Source: Bacillus sp. MYb209 (GTDB taxonomy: Bacteria > Bacillota > Bacilli > Bacillales > Bacillaceae_G). From it: DNA of 64,000 nt. Numbering within the stretch: position 1 is the stretch's first letter; each line of letters starts with the position of its first letter. The position numbers and the translations under genes were made by a program. The stretch is taken from NCBI RefSeq assembly GCF_002975175.1, contig NZ_PCNZ01000011.1:1-64000 (forward strand). Reading direction: 5' to 3'. Under the pieces are notes generated by a model. It worked only from the letters and a program-made list of their open reading frames with translations. It was not told the origin of the DNA and made no database searches. Positions 34,171 to 43,494 of the stretch are shown in pieces.

Positions 34171-34695
34171 CTAATTTTTTTTCACCTCTTTATATACACT
34201 CATATATGCTTTTAATTCTTTAACTAAATCATGAATTAATGGTTTTGCATCTTCTCCAAGTTCACCATCTTGCACATGTAATCCATCAAGTACTACTTGT
34301 TTTGGGATTGCATTTGCGTAAACGCCTCTAGCGACAGTGCGCATACTATTTAATGCATTTATTCCCCCTTTGCCGCCTCCAGCAACAGCTAACAAAGCGA
34401 CAGGTTTATGGATGAATTCACTGCTACTTAAATAATCTAACGAGTTTTTCAATGCTCCACTCATCGCATTATGATATTCTGGTGTACATAGTACTACACC
34501 GTCTGCTGCTTTCACTAAAGCTTTTAATTTTTTTACTGCTTCTAATTCACGTTGTGATTCTTCCCCATTATATAAAGGCAATTCCGCTACTGCTAAATCG
34601 TATAACTCCCCTTCAAATTGATCTGCAATATATTTTGCCACCACTCGAGTTCTACCGAATTTTCTTGGTGTACCGTTAATAACGACTAGTTTCAT
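34171..34695 (-). CDS. NADPH-dependent FMN reductase / azoreductase family
   Basis: The 174-residue flavodoxin-fold enzyme has the FMN loop VVINGTPRKFGRTRVVAKYI at the N-terminus, the PEYHNAMSGALKNSLDYLS segment (conserved FMN-binding loop) near residue 78-96 and VAGGGKGG near 112. Members reduce FMN, quinones, azo dyes or chromate with NADPH. Length is normal. The following MFS gene, now broken, lies 12 nt downstream. Confidence 0.85.
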   Translation of the reverse strand: MKLVVINGTPRKFGRTRVVAKYIADQFEGELYDLAVAELPLYNGEESQRELEAVKKLKALVKAADGVVLCTPEYHNAMSGALKNSLDYLSSSEFIHKPVALLAVAGGGKGGINALNSMRTVARGVYANAIPKQVVLDGLHVQDGELGEDAKPLIHDLVKELKAYMSVYKEVKKN

Positions 34696-34809
34696 AATTA
34701 TTTCTCCCCTTTGTTTTCAAATTCTACCTTTATATTATCAGAAATTTCTATACAAAATACAGTAAAAAGAGGTAAAAGCTTTCATAAAATAGTATGAGAA
34801 ATAAAAAAG

Positions 34810-34832
34810 AACTCATACTTTCGTATGAGTTT
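34810..34832 (-). terminator. Terminator of the glycosyltransferase pair
   Basis: ACTCATAC and GTATGAGT form an 8-bp stem with a TTTC/GAAA loop; on the minus strand TTCTTTTTTAT follows. Confidence 0.85.
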
Positions 34833-34839
34833 AACAAAA

Positions 34840-35994
34840 TCAGTTTTTTTCACCTTTATGTTTAAGTGTAAGCATGCTTTCTTTAGCTTCAAAATGGTTA
34901 TACGCTTTTTCAGCTAATTTTGTCCGTTCTTCTGGTAATTCTATATATTTCATTACGTTTTCTATAATTTTTTCGTATGGTGTAAATACAATTCCTGGCC
35001 ACTCTATTTCGTCCTCTGGATTGCTATTTTCCGAAATAATAAATTTCTTGTTTGCAACTGCATGAGAAACTCGAGGCGTTTCAAGAATTCCTGATAAATA
35101 AAAATGAATATTTAATATAATTTTAGACCTTGCAATTAATTCATTTCTAGTAATTCCCCACGCATTATTTTTAAAAACAATATTTAAATTTGGGGCAACT
35201 ACTTTTAATTGATCGAAAATGGCTTGCCGTCTCGGATTGAGTGCACCTATAAACAGGATATCAATATCTTCCGAAACCTCATCCTCAAATGCATCTTTCT
35301 TTATTTCTAAAGTTGGGGCGTAGTTCATTCCTACATGCTTAATCTCTTTTCCTACCCCTTTTTGTTTTAACCATTCTATATTTTGTTTACTATAATCCCA
35401 AATCTCCCTATCTTTTAATAATATTAAATAAAGCGGATGTGCATAAGGACTACCTTCATATAACTGTTCTAAATTATAAATAATTGCATCTTTCGGAAGG
35501 GCATTCGGATTAAATGCATATGTATGCGCTCCGAAAACAATCGTCTTCTTTGTATTTTCTAATATTGTTTCTGATAGAATAACTGTATTGCCATCTTGCT
35601 CCAATCGCCATTTCAAAGCTCGCGCAACATCTATGAAACTACCATACGTATTCGGGCATATATATAGACAATAATCATATTCTTTGTTCAAATAGGCTTC
35701 CATTAACCTTAAATTGTTTTTATATAAATCTACATCAGGATGTTGAACTAACAACTGATTCGCATATTTTTTTGCTACTTTATGCAATCCAGCATAATAG
35801 GCAGCTATGCATCTTTTTAATTCAACTCTTTCCCGATGTTCTTTCGATAAATCCATATCTAAGAGAAGATTTGCGATAAAATAAGCTTTTAAATGATCAC
35901 GATCGTAATAATAATCTAGTAGTGGGATCAATTCTTCAGAAGTATTACCATGTACCGCTTCCCCTAGTTCAATCGCCCATCGTATTAATTCCAT
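34840..35994 (-). CDS. CgeB/YkvP-like glycosyltransferase with TPR-like N-terminus
   Basis: The 384-residue protein has helical repeats in about 1-105 (resembling TPR) and a GT-B-type glycosyltransferase part with DYCLYICPNTYGSF, DILFIGALNPRRQAIF and the C-terminal ILNIHFYLSGILETPRVSHA region of the CgeB/YkvP group. Substrate is unknown; a role in surface or spore glycans is possible because CgeB acts in B. subtilis spore maturation. The upstream GT2 gene is 34 nt away, probably one operon. Confidence 0.75.
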   Translation of the reverse strand: MELIRWAIELGEAVHGNTSEELIPLLDYYYDRDHLKAYFIANLLLDMDLSKEHRERVELKRCIAAYYAGLHKVAKKYANQLLVQHPDVDLYKNNLRLMEAYLNKEYDYCLYICPNTYGSFIDVARALKWRLEQDGNTVILSETILENTKKTIVFGAHTYAFNPNALPKDAIIYNLEQLYEGSPYAHPLYLILLKDREIWDYSKQNIEWLKQKGVGKEIKHVGMNYAPTLEIKKDAFEDEVSEDIDILFIGALNPRRQAIFDQLKVVAPNLNIVFKNNAWGITRNELIARSKIILNIHFYLSGILETPRVSHAVANKKFIISENSNPEDEIEWPGIVFTPYEKIIENVMKYIELPEERTKLAEKAYNHFEAKESMLTLKHKGEKN

Positions 35995-36028
35995 GATTAC
36001 TCCACTACTCCTTTAATCCAAAATTTAT

Positions 36029-37249
36029 TTAATAAAATTTCGTATTATTCTCTACCGTGCTCGATATATGCACCGGTAACTCTTCTTTTTTCGATTCAAG
36101 ATACTTTTGTGATTGTGCACCTAAATGTTTTTTATGCGGTATATAGTATCCACTTATAGAAATTTCATAGTCAAATAAGTAATCATACACATGATAATCT
36201 ACAAATAAGAGATCCTCTGTTGGAAAAGGAATTTCTTTCCCTTGTAGTGCATACATCAAAGCTATATTATTTTGAGATCGTAGTCGATGCAATCTTGCAA
36301 GCTGATATAATGGTTCGGCTCGAGTTGGTCTGTATTCCCATGCTTTTTGAAAATAAAAAATAGCTAACGCTAAATATTGTTCTTCTTGCTTCTTAGCATG
36401 TTCTTTTTCCTTATCATCCTTTACTTCATGCTGATTATTTGAAGAACGATTCGCTAGCTGTTCATAACAAAACCCTATTCGCAATAACGAATAGAATACC
36501 TCTTCAACCCAACCTCCCGCTTCTACTCTTTTCGTATACCATTTAATTGAATCTTCAAATTGATTTAAATGAAAATAAGTTTGAGCTAAATAAAATAAAT
36601 ATCTTATGTGCAAATCTGGAGTCGTTTCTGGATCATTTATCCCTTGTAACAACAATCTCTCATCTCTTTCAAATTTATCACTTTTACTTCCGCCATCCCC
36701 TGGATCATTAACGACGAGAGTATCTAACCTAGCTACTCTCGTATTGTAATCCGCTCCGACTTTAGAACGATCAATATCCCAGTACTCATGAGTAACACCT
36801 ACAGATTTCCATGGTAAAGAAGCTTTTAAAAGACGCGTAAGCCAATATTTAATATGAATATCATATTGCAGTGTAAGATAATGATCTTCAGTTAAGCTAC
36901 TTTTATCAAAATTTGGTTCAACTTCTAAAATCATGTCCGCATCAAGTATTAATAAATAATCTGCTTCTGGGTATGTTTTTTGAGCTAATGACACAGCTAA
37001 ACTTCTGTTATAACCAAAGTTTTTAAATGGTTCATGATGAACCGTTCCTTGTATATTATTCTCTTCACACCATCTTTCAATAATTTCTGGTGTATTATCT
37101 GTCGATCCTGTATCACAAATAGAAACAAAATCTACGATTGATTTTGTTGCATTTAAACATCTTTCCATAATCCTTGATTCATTTTTTACAATCATACAAA
37201 GACATAGCTTCTTTTCTTTCCTTACATTATTCGCCTGCTCATTTCCCAT
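36029..37249 (-). CDS. GT2-family glycosyltransferase with TPR C-terminus
   Basis: The 406-residue protein begins with a GT2 catalytic domain: LCLCMIVKNESRIMERCL, DTGSTDNTPEII and LLILDADMILE (DxD-type DAD). From about 215 it contains tetratricopeptide-like helices (PDLHIRYLFYLAQTYFHL ... LYQLARLHRLRSQNNIALMYA). The combination is typical of B. cereus-group transferases acting on proteins or surface glycans. The acceptor is unknown. It precedes the CgeB-like gene in a likely operon. Confidence 0.8.
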   Translation of the reverse strand: MGNEQANNVRKEKKLCLCMIVKNESRIMERCLNATKSIVDFVSICDTGSTDNTPEIIERWCEENNIQGTVHHEPFKNFGYNRSLAVSLAQKTYPEADYLLILDADMILEVEPNFDKSSLTEDHYLTLQYDIHIKYWLTRLLKASLPWKSVGVTHEYWDIDRSKVGADYNTRVARLDTLVVNDPGDGGSKSDKFERDERLLLQGINDPETTPDLHIRYLFYLAQTYFHLNQFEDSIKWYTKRVEAGGWVEEVFYSLLRIGFCYEQLANRSSNNQHEVKDDKEKEHAKKQEEQYLALAIFYFQKAWEYRPTRAEPLYQLARLHRLRSQNNIALMYALQGKEIPFPTEDLLFVDYHVYDYLFDYEISISGYYIPHKKHLGAQSQKYLESKKEELPVHISSTVENNTKFY

Positions 37250-37492
37250 TTTACCACCTCATATTTTATTAACACGCTCTACTCATATGTAACACCGTTG
37301 CTTAGCTACACTGATGACATAATCATCCTTTTACTATTTATGAGAACTTCATTTTATTTATTCTTATTTTTATGTTGAGACATCTTTGATACTTCACTTT
37401 CTATTTGATACAATCGGTACAAAATGAACATACAGTACTTAATATAGAACTCAGTACATTTCATAGTTTAAGAGGAGGTTTTTAAAACAAAA

Positions 37493-37522
37493 AAGAAACT
37501 TGTACATAAGCACAAGTTTCTT
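37493..37522 (-). terminator. Terminator of the gluconate operon
   Basis: AGAAACTTGT and ACAAGTTTCT form a 10-bp stem; minus-strand TTTTTTG follows. Confidence 0.85.
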
Positions 37523-37536
37523 TTCAAAAAAATTCC

Positions 37537-38433
37537 CTATTTCTTTACAACCTCATGTCCACCAAATTGATTACGAAGTGCTGAAACAACTTTTCCGTGG
37601 AACGTATCATCTTCTTGAGAACGGTAGCGCATAAATAATGACATAGCGATAACTGGTGCCGCCGCTTGAAGTTCAAGTGCAGTTTCAACAGTCCATTTCC
37701 CTTCTCCGGAAGAGTTCATTACACCTTTAATGCCATCAAGTTTTGGATCATCTGCAAATGCCTTTTCAGTTAAGTCCATTAACCAACCACGGATAACTGA
37801 TCCATTTGCCCATACTTTTGCAACATCTTCATAATTGAAATCAAAATCACTTTTATCTAACACTTCAAATCCTTCAGCGATTGCTTGCATCATTCCATAT
37901 TCAATACCGTTATGAACCATTTTTAAGAAATGACCACTTCCAACGCGGCCCGCATAAGAATAACCGTTTTCTACTGCTAAGTCTTTAAATAAAGGTTCTA
38001 ATTGATCATAAATTTCTTTTTCTCCACCAACCATTAAGCACGCACCGTATCTAGCTCCTTCTACACCGCCTGATGTACCGATATCTACGTAATGTAAGCC
38101 AAAGCTTTTCGCCTCTTCAGCACGGCGCAACGTATCCTTATAGAATGAATTTCCACCTTCAATAACGATATCACCTTCCTCTAATAATGGATATACATCT
38201 TTTAGTACTGACTCAACAACTTCTCCTGCAGGTACCATTACCCAAATTGTTCGAGGTGCTTCTAGTTCAGCGATCATTTCTTTTAATGTATGACGTGCAG
38301 TAACCCCTAGTTTTCCTGCCTTTTCAACAAGCTCATTATTTACATCGTATACAACTACTTCATGCTTGTCTTCATGTAAGTGTTCAGCTAATGGAAATCC
38401 CATTTTTCCTAATCCAATTAAACCTAGTTTCAT
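37537..38433 (-). CDS. gnd: Short-type 6-phosphogluconate dehydrogenase (decarboxylating)
   Basis: The 298-residue enzyme oxidises 6-phosphogluconate to ribulose-5-phosphate and CO2, finishing gluconate entry into the pentose phosphate pathway. The Rossmann motif GLIGLGKMG is followed by VVVYDVNN, where Asp at the end of strand 2 suggests NAD preference. The IEGGNSFYKDT and HFLKMVHNGIEYGMMQ substrate motifs are present. At ~300 residues it belongs to the short YqeC-like class, not the 468-residue GntZ. ATG 38433 has GGGAGATTG. It is the last gene of the gntK-gntP-gnd operon. Confidence 0.88.
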   Translation of the reverse strand: MKLGLIGLGKMGFPLAEHLHEDKHEVVVYDVNNELVEKAGKLGVTARHTLKEMIAELEAPRTIWVMVPAGEVVESVLKDVYPLLEEGDIVIEGGNSFYKDTLRRAEEAKSFGLHYVDIGTSGGVEGARYGACLMVGGEKEIYDQLEPLFKDLAVENGYSYAGRVGSGHFLKMVHNGIEYGMMQAIAEGFEVLDKSDFDFNYEDVAKVWANGSVIRGWLMDLTEKAFADDPKLDGIKGVMNSSGEGKWTVETALELQAAAPVIAMSLFMRYRSQEDDTFHGKVVSALRNQFGGHEVVKK

Positions 38434-38451
38434 ATTAATCAATCTCCCATT

Positions 38452-39810
38452 CTATACAAATATATTTAATAACGAAATTAGTCCAAGTGCTACAACAGAT
38501 AGTATTGTCTCCATTGCAGTCCATGTTAATAATGTTTCTTTCACAGTCATTCCGAAATATTCTTTAATCATCCAAAATCCAGAATCGTTCACATGTGATA
38601 ATATTAATGACCCTGCTCCTGTTGCAAGTGCCAGTAACTCTACATTCACTCCTGGTGTACTTACCGCAATCGGTGCCACTATTCCTGCTGCTGTCATCAT
38701 GGAAACAGTAGCAGAGCCAGTCGCGATTCGAATAAGTGCAGCAATTCCCCACCCTAATACTATTGGTGAAATATGTGATTCTTTCGCCATCTCCGCAATT
38801 GTAGTTCCGATCCCAGAATCTAATAACACTTTATTAAAGGCACCGCCTGCACCGATAACTAACAGTATGTTTGCAATTGGGCCTAAACAATCATTTGTTA
38901 ATTGTAATACTTTGTCTTTAGAAAATCCTTTTGCATAGCCAAGACTAAAGAAAGAATATATCGTTGCAATTAATAATGCGACTATTGGATCTCCAATAAA
39001 GTGCAATACTTGTGCAAATTGGCTTGTTTTATTTAATGCTACTTCCGCTATCGATGCACCTAGCATAAGAAATACTGGAAGTAAAATAGTAAACAATGTA
39101 TTTCCGAAGCTAGGAAGTTCCTTCTTCTTATCTCTTTCAATAAATTGCTCCGCTATATCTAATGGTACTTCTTTATGTATACGAGCACCGATCCATTTCC
39201 CGTAAAGCGGACCTGAAATTATTGCAGTTGGAAGTCCGACAATTAATGCATATAAAATTGTCTTCCCTACATCTGCTTTAAATATCCCTACCGCTGCCAT
39301 AGCTGCTGGGTGCGGTGGAACAAGTCCGTGTACAACCGAAAGGCCTGCTACTAGCGGAATACCGATTGTAATAAGTGATACCCCTGTTTCTAACGCAATT
39401 GTAAATACTAACGGAATTAATAGTACAAATCCAACTTGGAAAAATACCGGAATCCCTACTATAAATGCAACGAACATCATTGCCCAGTGAACACGTTTTT
39501 TCCCAAAACGTCCAATTAATGTGTTAGCAATTCGTTCAGCACCGCCAGACTCAGCCATCATTTTTCCAAGCATTGTTCCTAAAGCTAAAACAATCGCTAA
39601 AAACCCTAACGTATTACCAAGACCTAATTTAATAGAATCGATAATCCCCGGATGTTGTGGTGAAGTTCCAATTAAGGGCATCCCCATTGCTAGCCCAACT
39701 CCGATTGCTGTTAAAATTAACGCGACAAATGGATGCCATTTTACTACCGTAATTAGTAAAAGTAATATGACAACAGCCGCTAGTACGATCCCAACTACCA
39801 TTTCTCCCAA
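38452..39810 (-). CDS. gntP: Gluconate permease
   Basis: The 452-residue membrane protein has about twelve hydrophobic helices and matches the GntP family of gluconate:H+ symporters: AIVLALGTMLGKMMAESGGA, the VPPHPAAMAA loop and the C-terminal SHVNDSGFWMIKEYF motif. It lies 5 nt after gntK and 18 nt before gnd, so import, phosphorylation and oxidation are encoded as one operon. Confidence 0.93.
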   Translation of the reverse strand: MGEMVVGIVLAAVVILLLLITVVKWHPFVALILTAIGVGLAMGMPLIGTSPQHPGIIDSIKLGLGNTLGFLAIVLALGTMLGKMMAESGGAERIANTLIGRFGKKRVHWAMMFVAFIVGIPVFFQVGFVLLIPLVFTIALETGVSLITIGIPLVAGLSVVHGLVPPHPAAMAAVGIFKADVGKTILYALIVGLPTAIISGPLYGKWIGARIHKEVPLDIAEQFIERDKKKELPSFGNTLFTILLPVFLMLGASIAEVALNKTSQFAQVLHFIGDPIVALLIATIYSFFSLGYAKGFSKDKVLQLTNDCLGPIANILLVIGAGGAFNKVLLDSGIGTTIAEMAKESHISPIVLGWGIAALIRIATGSATVSMMTAAGIVAPIAVSTPGVNVELLALATGAGSLILSHVNDSGFWMIKEYFGMTVKETLLTWTAMETILSVVALGLISLLNIFV

Positions 39811-39815
39811 TCCCC

Positions 39816-41354
39816 CTATTGTTTACGTTGGAAAGCAGCTATACAATCAAATTCTTCTTTCAAACGATTGTAAAGTCGTTCATACATATAAAACATCTCT
39901 AAATATAAAGCCGTATTTTCTTTATTCGGTACATGGTGATGGACAATATCAATCCAATCCTTCACCTCTTCAAGAGAATCAATTTTCCCAATTGCATACA
40001 AAGCAAGTGCCGCTGCCCCAAGCGCAGATGCTTCATGACTTTCTGGAACAAGCAATTCTTTCCCCATCATGTCAGATAACATTTGTCTCCAAAATGCTGA
40101 CTTTGCAAAGCCTCCTGAAACACGTATTTCAGAAAGTGGACCCGTACAATCACGAATGGCAAGTGCAACTGAATACACACTCATACAAACTCCTTCCATG
40201 ACAGCCCGTATGAAATGTTCACGTTTATGCTGAAGGTTAATTCCAAAGAATGTACCACGAGCATTTGCATTCCAGTAGGGTGCACGTTCTCCAGATAGAA
40301 ACGGTAAAAATAGCAATCCATCTGCTCCAGCTGGTACACTTTCTGCATACTTAATTAATAAATCATAAGGATCAATCCCAAGCTTCCTTGCAACTTCTTG
40401 CTCCGGACTACCGAATTCATCACGTAGCCATCTTAATAAAATCCCGCCATTATTCGTCGGTCCACCGATTACCCAGTGCTCATCTGTTAATGCGTAACAA
40501 AAAGTTCTTCCTTTTTCATCTGTATTAACACTTGATGAAATTGTTCGAACTGCTCCACTTGTTCCAATCGTAATTGCAGCTGAGCCAGGTGTGATAGCAC
40601 CGACACCTACATTTGCAAGAACACCATCACTTGCACCAATAACAACCGGAGTATCCTCACTAATCCCCATCTTTTGTGCTAATTCCGGCTTCATTCCCGA
40701 TAAAATATATGTAGTTGGTACAGGTGTTGATAATTGTTCTGATGACATATTTAACATAGTTAAAACATCTTCATCCCAGTTTAATGTTTCTAAATTAAAT
40801 AACCCAGTAGCAGATGCGATTGAATAATCAACTACATAGCGTGAGAATAATTGATAAATGACATACTCTTTAATGGAAATAAATTTATGAGCAGTTCTGA
40901 ATAAATCCGTTTCTTCTTCTTTCATCCACAGTAATTTAGAAAGTGGTGACATCGGATGAATTGGTGTACCAGTTCTTCTATAAATGTCATGACCATTCAT
41001 TTGTTGCAATAGTTTTTCTGATTGTTTTGTGCTTCGATTATCTGCCCAAATGATAGAGCGCGTTAACGGCGCACCGTTTTCATCTACTACAATTAAGGCA
41101 TGCATTGCTGTACTAATCCCGATAGAAGAAATATCTTCCGGTAACACATTACCCCTCTCAATGGCAACGCTTACAGTTTTGTATACAGCAGCACATATTA
41201 CATCAGGATCTTGCTCCGCCCATCCGACGTTCGGTTGAATGATTGGATAATCAATTGCATGTGATGCAACGACTTTTCCTTTTTCAGTGAATACAACCGT
41301 CTTCGTACTTGTGGTACCGATGTCAATCCCGATTACTCTCCCCCTTGTTTCCAT
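39816..41354 (-). CDS. gntK: Gluconokinase (FGGY family)
   Basis: The 512-residue kinase phosphorylates gluconate with ATP. The N-terminal FGGY domain has GIDIGTTSTKTVVF and GWAEQDPD; the second has GTSGAVRT, the FGGY signature-like EIRVSGGFAKSAFWRQM and ASALGAAALA. Length is typical. It is the first gene of the operon, expressed from a sigma-A-like promoter with a palindromic site at the transcription start. Confidence 0.92.
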   Translation of the reverse strand: METRGRVIGIDIGTTSTKTVVFTEKGKVVASHAIDYPIIQPNVGWAEQDPDVICAAVYKTVSVAIERGNVLPEDISSIGISTAMHALIVVDENGAPLTRSIIWADNRSTKQSEKLLQQMNGHDIYRRTGTPIHPMSPLSKLLWMKEEETDLFRTAHKFISIKEYVIYQLFSRYVVDYSIASATGLFNLETLNWDEDVLTMLNMSSEQLSTPVPTTYILSGMKPELAQKMGISEDTPVVIGASDGVLANVGVGAITPGSAAITIGTSGAVRTISSSVNTDEKGRTFCYALTDEHWVIGGPTNNGGILLRWLRDEFGSPEQEVARKLGIDPYDLLIKYAESVPAGADGLLFLPFLSGERAPYWNANARGTFFGINLQHKREHFIRAVMEGVCMSVYSVALAIRDCTGPLSEIRVSGGFAKSAFWRQMLSDMMGKELLVPESHEASALGAAALALYAIGKIDSLEEVKDWIDIVHHHVPNKENTALYLEMFYMYERLYNRLKEEFDCIAAFQRKQ

Positions 41355-41391
41355 GCGAATCTTCCCTTCGTTTCTAGCAAAATAAAATCTA

Positions 41392-41404
41392 GTAAACCGT
41401 TTAC
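41392..41404. promoter_or_regulatory. cre-like palindrome at gnt start site
   Basis: GTAAACCGTTTAC is a perfect 13-bp palindrome starting about 8 nt after the -10 box of the gntK promoter. It resembles a catabolite-response element (TGTAAACG half-site) with one extra central base, or an operator for a local sugar regulator. Either would repress transcription at the start site. Confidence 0.5.
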
Positions 41405-41411
41405 ATGAATT

Positions 41412-41440
41412 AGTATATAAAATATTTTTTCATAAATCAA
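41412..41440 (-). promoter_or_regulatory. Promoter of the gntK-gntP-gnd operon
   Basis: Minus-strand TTGATT and TATACT are 17 nt apart, about 60 nt upstream of the gntK start. Confidence 0.75.
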
Positions 41441-41690
41441 TAATAAAAAAGAAAATTTTTTTCATGATTAAATGTAAATCTCTCTTTCCGTTTCACGTGC
41501 ATGCTAATTTTTGCTTTGCTGTACGGTAAGTTTGAATTACATTCTTTTTACGTGCAATCTAACTTCCTCTCATTAACACCACATACATATTCCTTCAATA
41601 TTTTCTACGCATTACAGGTTATGGGACATTAAACAAGAGTTGGAGAACTCTATTCACTACTACTACAAACGGATTAAAGCAAAATTAAAA

Positions 41691-41723
41691 GGCATGAGTC
41701 CGGTATCGAACCGGACTCATGCC
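41691..41723 (-). terminator. Terminator of adhP
   Basis: GGCATGAGTCCGG pairs perfectly with CCGGACTCATGCC around a 7-base loop; minus-strand TTTTAATTTT follows. Confidence 0.92.
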
Positions 41724-41784
41724 CAAAAATCTACCTTTTAATATTTAAAGAGATTCACACCGACGATGATTTAAAAAAAGTGAA

Positions 41785-42828
41785 TTATTTACAATCGCAA
41801 TTACACTTGTGTTGTTTAAAATCGATTACCATACGGCCCTGAATTCTACCTTGTTCCATTTCTTCGAATACATCTTGTACTTCATCTAGTGGACAAGTTT
41901 GAACCACCGGCACTACTTTTCCTTCTGCACCGAACATAAATGCCTCCTCTAGATCCTTACGAGTACCAACAAGAGAACCAACTACTTCTATTCCGTCTAG
42001 TACAAGTCGTGGAATGTTTAAATCCATAGTTTCTACTGGTAAACCTACCGCCACTACTTTACCGCAAGCACGTACTGCATCAACTGCTGAATTGAAGGCT
42101 ACTTTAGAAACTGCTGTTACTACAGCAGCATAAGCGCCACCAAACGCCTCTTGAACAATCTTATCAGCAGGACCTTGAGTAATTGGATTGATAGTCATAT
42201 CGGCACCAACTTCTTTTGCTAAGGCTAATTTGTCGTCATTGATATCTACTGCAATTACCTTTGCACCAAATACATTCTTAGCATATTGGATTGCTAGGTT
42301 ACCCAATCCACCACAACCATAGATTACGATAGGTTGACCAGGTTTAATGTCTGATACTTTAATAGCTTTATATGTAGTTACGCCTGCACATGTGATTGAT
42401 GATGCTTGAGCAGGATCTAATCCTTCTGGTACCGTCACCGCATAGTCAGCTGTAACGATACATTGTTCAGCCATACCACCATCTACTGTATAACCAGCAT
42501 TTTTAACTTCACGACAGAATGTTTCTCTACCAGTTACGCAATATTCACAACGTCCACAAGATTGGAACATCCATGCAATACTTACACGGTCACCAAGCTT
42601 AAGTGAAGTTACATCATCAGCAATTTCAGTAACAATACCTACACCTTCATGACCAAGGATGCGGCCATCTGTATTACCAAAATCATGATTCGCAACGTGT
42701 AAGTCAGTGTGGCAAACTCCACAATACTCTACATCTACTAACGCTTCGCCTGAACGTAACGGACGTAATTCTTTTTCAATAACTTCGATGTTTGCTTTGC
42801 TGTTTTTATTAACCACTACTGCTTTCAT
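41785..42828 (-). CDS. adhP: Zinc-dependent alcohol dehydrogenase
   Basis: The 347-residue medium-chain dehydrogenase oxidises ethanol or reduces acetaldehyde with NAD. Catalytic-zinc ligands are in [10 protein letters not shown] (Cys37, His) and GHEGVG; the structural-zinc cluster is [16 protein letters not shown]. The Rossmann motif [10 protein letters not shown] and [11 protein letters not shown] (Asp, NAD preference) follow. It ends in a Cys/His-rich tail HKCNCDCK, unusual for the family. It is monocistronic with a strong terminator. Confidence 0.92.
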   Translation of the reverse strand: MKAVVVNKNSKANIEVIEKELRPLRSGEALVDVEYCGVCHTDLHVANHDFGNTDGRILGHEGVGIVTEIADDVTSLKLGDRVSIAWMFQSCGRCEYCVTGRETFCREVKNAGYTVDGGMAEQCIVTADYAVTVPEGLDPAQASSITCAGVTTYKAIKVSDIKPGQPIVIYGCGGLGNLAIQYAKNVFGAKVIAVDINDDKLALAKEVGADMTINPITQGPADKIVQEAFGGAYAAVVTAVSKVAFNSAVDAVRACGKVVAVGLPVETMDLNIPRLVLDGIEVVGSLVGTRKDLEEAFMFGAEGKVVPVVQTCPLDEVQDVFEEMEQGRIQGRMVIDFKQHKCNCDCK

Positions 42829-43491
42829 ATGTGATCTCCCCTTTAGTGTTTTAGAGTTTTAATGAGTTCATCTCACAAATTCTGTCCTCACTGTTTTGGC
42901 TAATTATTGTACCAAATTTAAATGTTCAATCATCATTACAGGTTCATCATAACATGGAATTCCACAAACATATTTTGAAATATTGAACAATATTTGAATT
43001 ATTACATAAAGGTTTTTTATGTATTAAAAGGAAAAAATTGAAACTTTATTATATCTATATTTGAATTTATTAAGCTATTCTTTTGATTTTAAATGTGAAG
43101 TATATAGAGGTTAGAAAAAATGAATGGTTGTGAAGATGGGAGACTATAAGTAAAACGTTTTATACAATTTTTTTGTAGTTCATCTTGGAGTATTTACTTT
43201 TCTTAGCTTGATTGAGATGGGATATCACCAATAAAGTGAAACTTTAATCAGAGGGGGTTTTGTCCATCCCCCTCTGATTATTAGCCCTCACCAATCGGGC
43301 TTTTACGGGCAGTTAATCTCCTACTTAACTTCCTCGTATGTGCCTAATTTTGAGGCGGGAGTCTTACTGCCCGCAAATAGCGGGATAAAACTAATTGAAA
43401 CGCTAAAGATGAACATGTTGCTTATTTCTACGGGCAAGTAGATCTTGAGGATATATCAACAAACTAAAAAGCTCTTCATTTGAAGAGCTTT
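42829..43491. other. Gap between adhP and RpiR gene
   Basis: The adhP leader (42829-43130) is AT-rich. Around 42970-43000 TTGAACAATATTTGAA-type symmetry recalls a Rex site, but the match is poor. A bcr1-like repeat occupies 43231-43389. No gene is seen. Confidence 0.5.
43231..43389. repeat. bcr1-like structured repeat, copy 1
   Basis: The element starts and ends with ATAAA (target-duplication-like). It contains a long hairpin (AATCAGAGGGGG / CCCCCTCTGATT) and CGGGC...GCCCG pairings. It is about 88-90% like 48852-49008 by eye. ATAAA flanks and length of ~157 bp fit the bcr1 repeat of the B. cereus group, named from memory. Confidence 0.75.
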
Positions 43492-43494
43492 TTA
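43466..43494 (-). terminator. Terminator of the RpiR-family gene
   Basis: AAAAAGCTCTTCA and TGAAGAGCTTTTT form a near-perfect stem; it overlaps the stop codon. Confidence 0.88.

Larger units (their letters stand above)
41355..41784. other. Gap upstream of gntK
   Basis: Besides the gntK promoter and palindrome (listed) and the adhP terminator at 41691-41723, positions 41450-41680 hold AT-rich sequence in which I see no gene. Confidence 0.6.

Noticed and set aside
42960-43010. Rex-type operator upstream of adhP
   Set aside because: Only part of the TTGTGAA...TTCACAA pattern is present and its distance from a convincing promoter is unclear.
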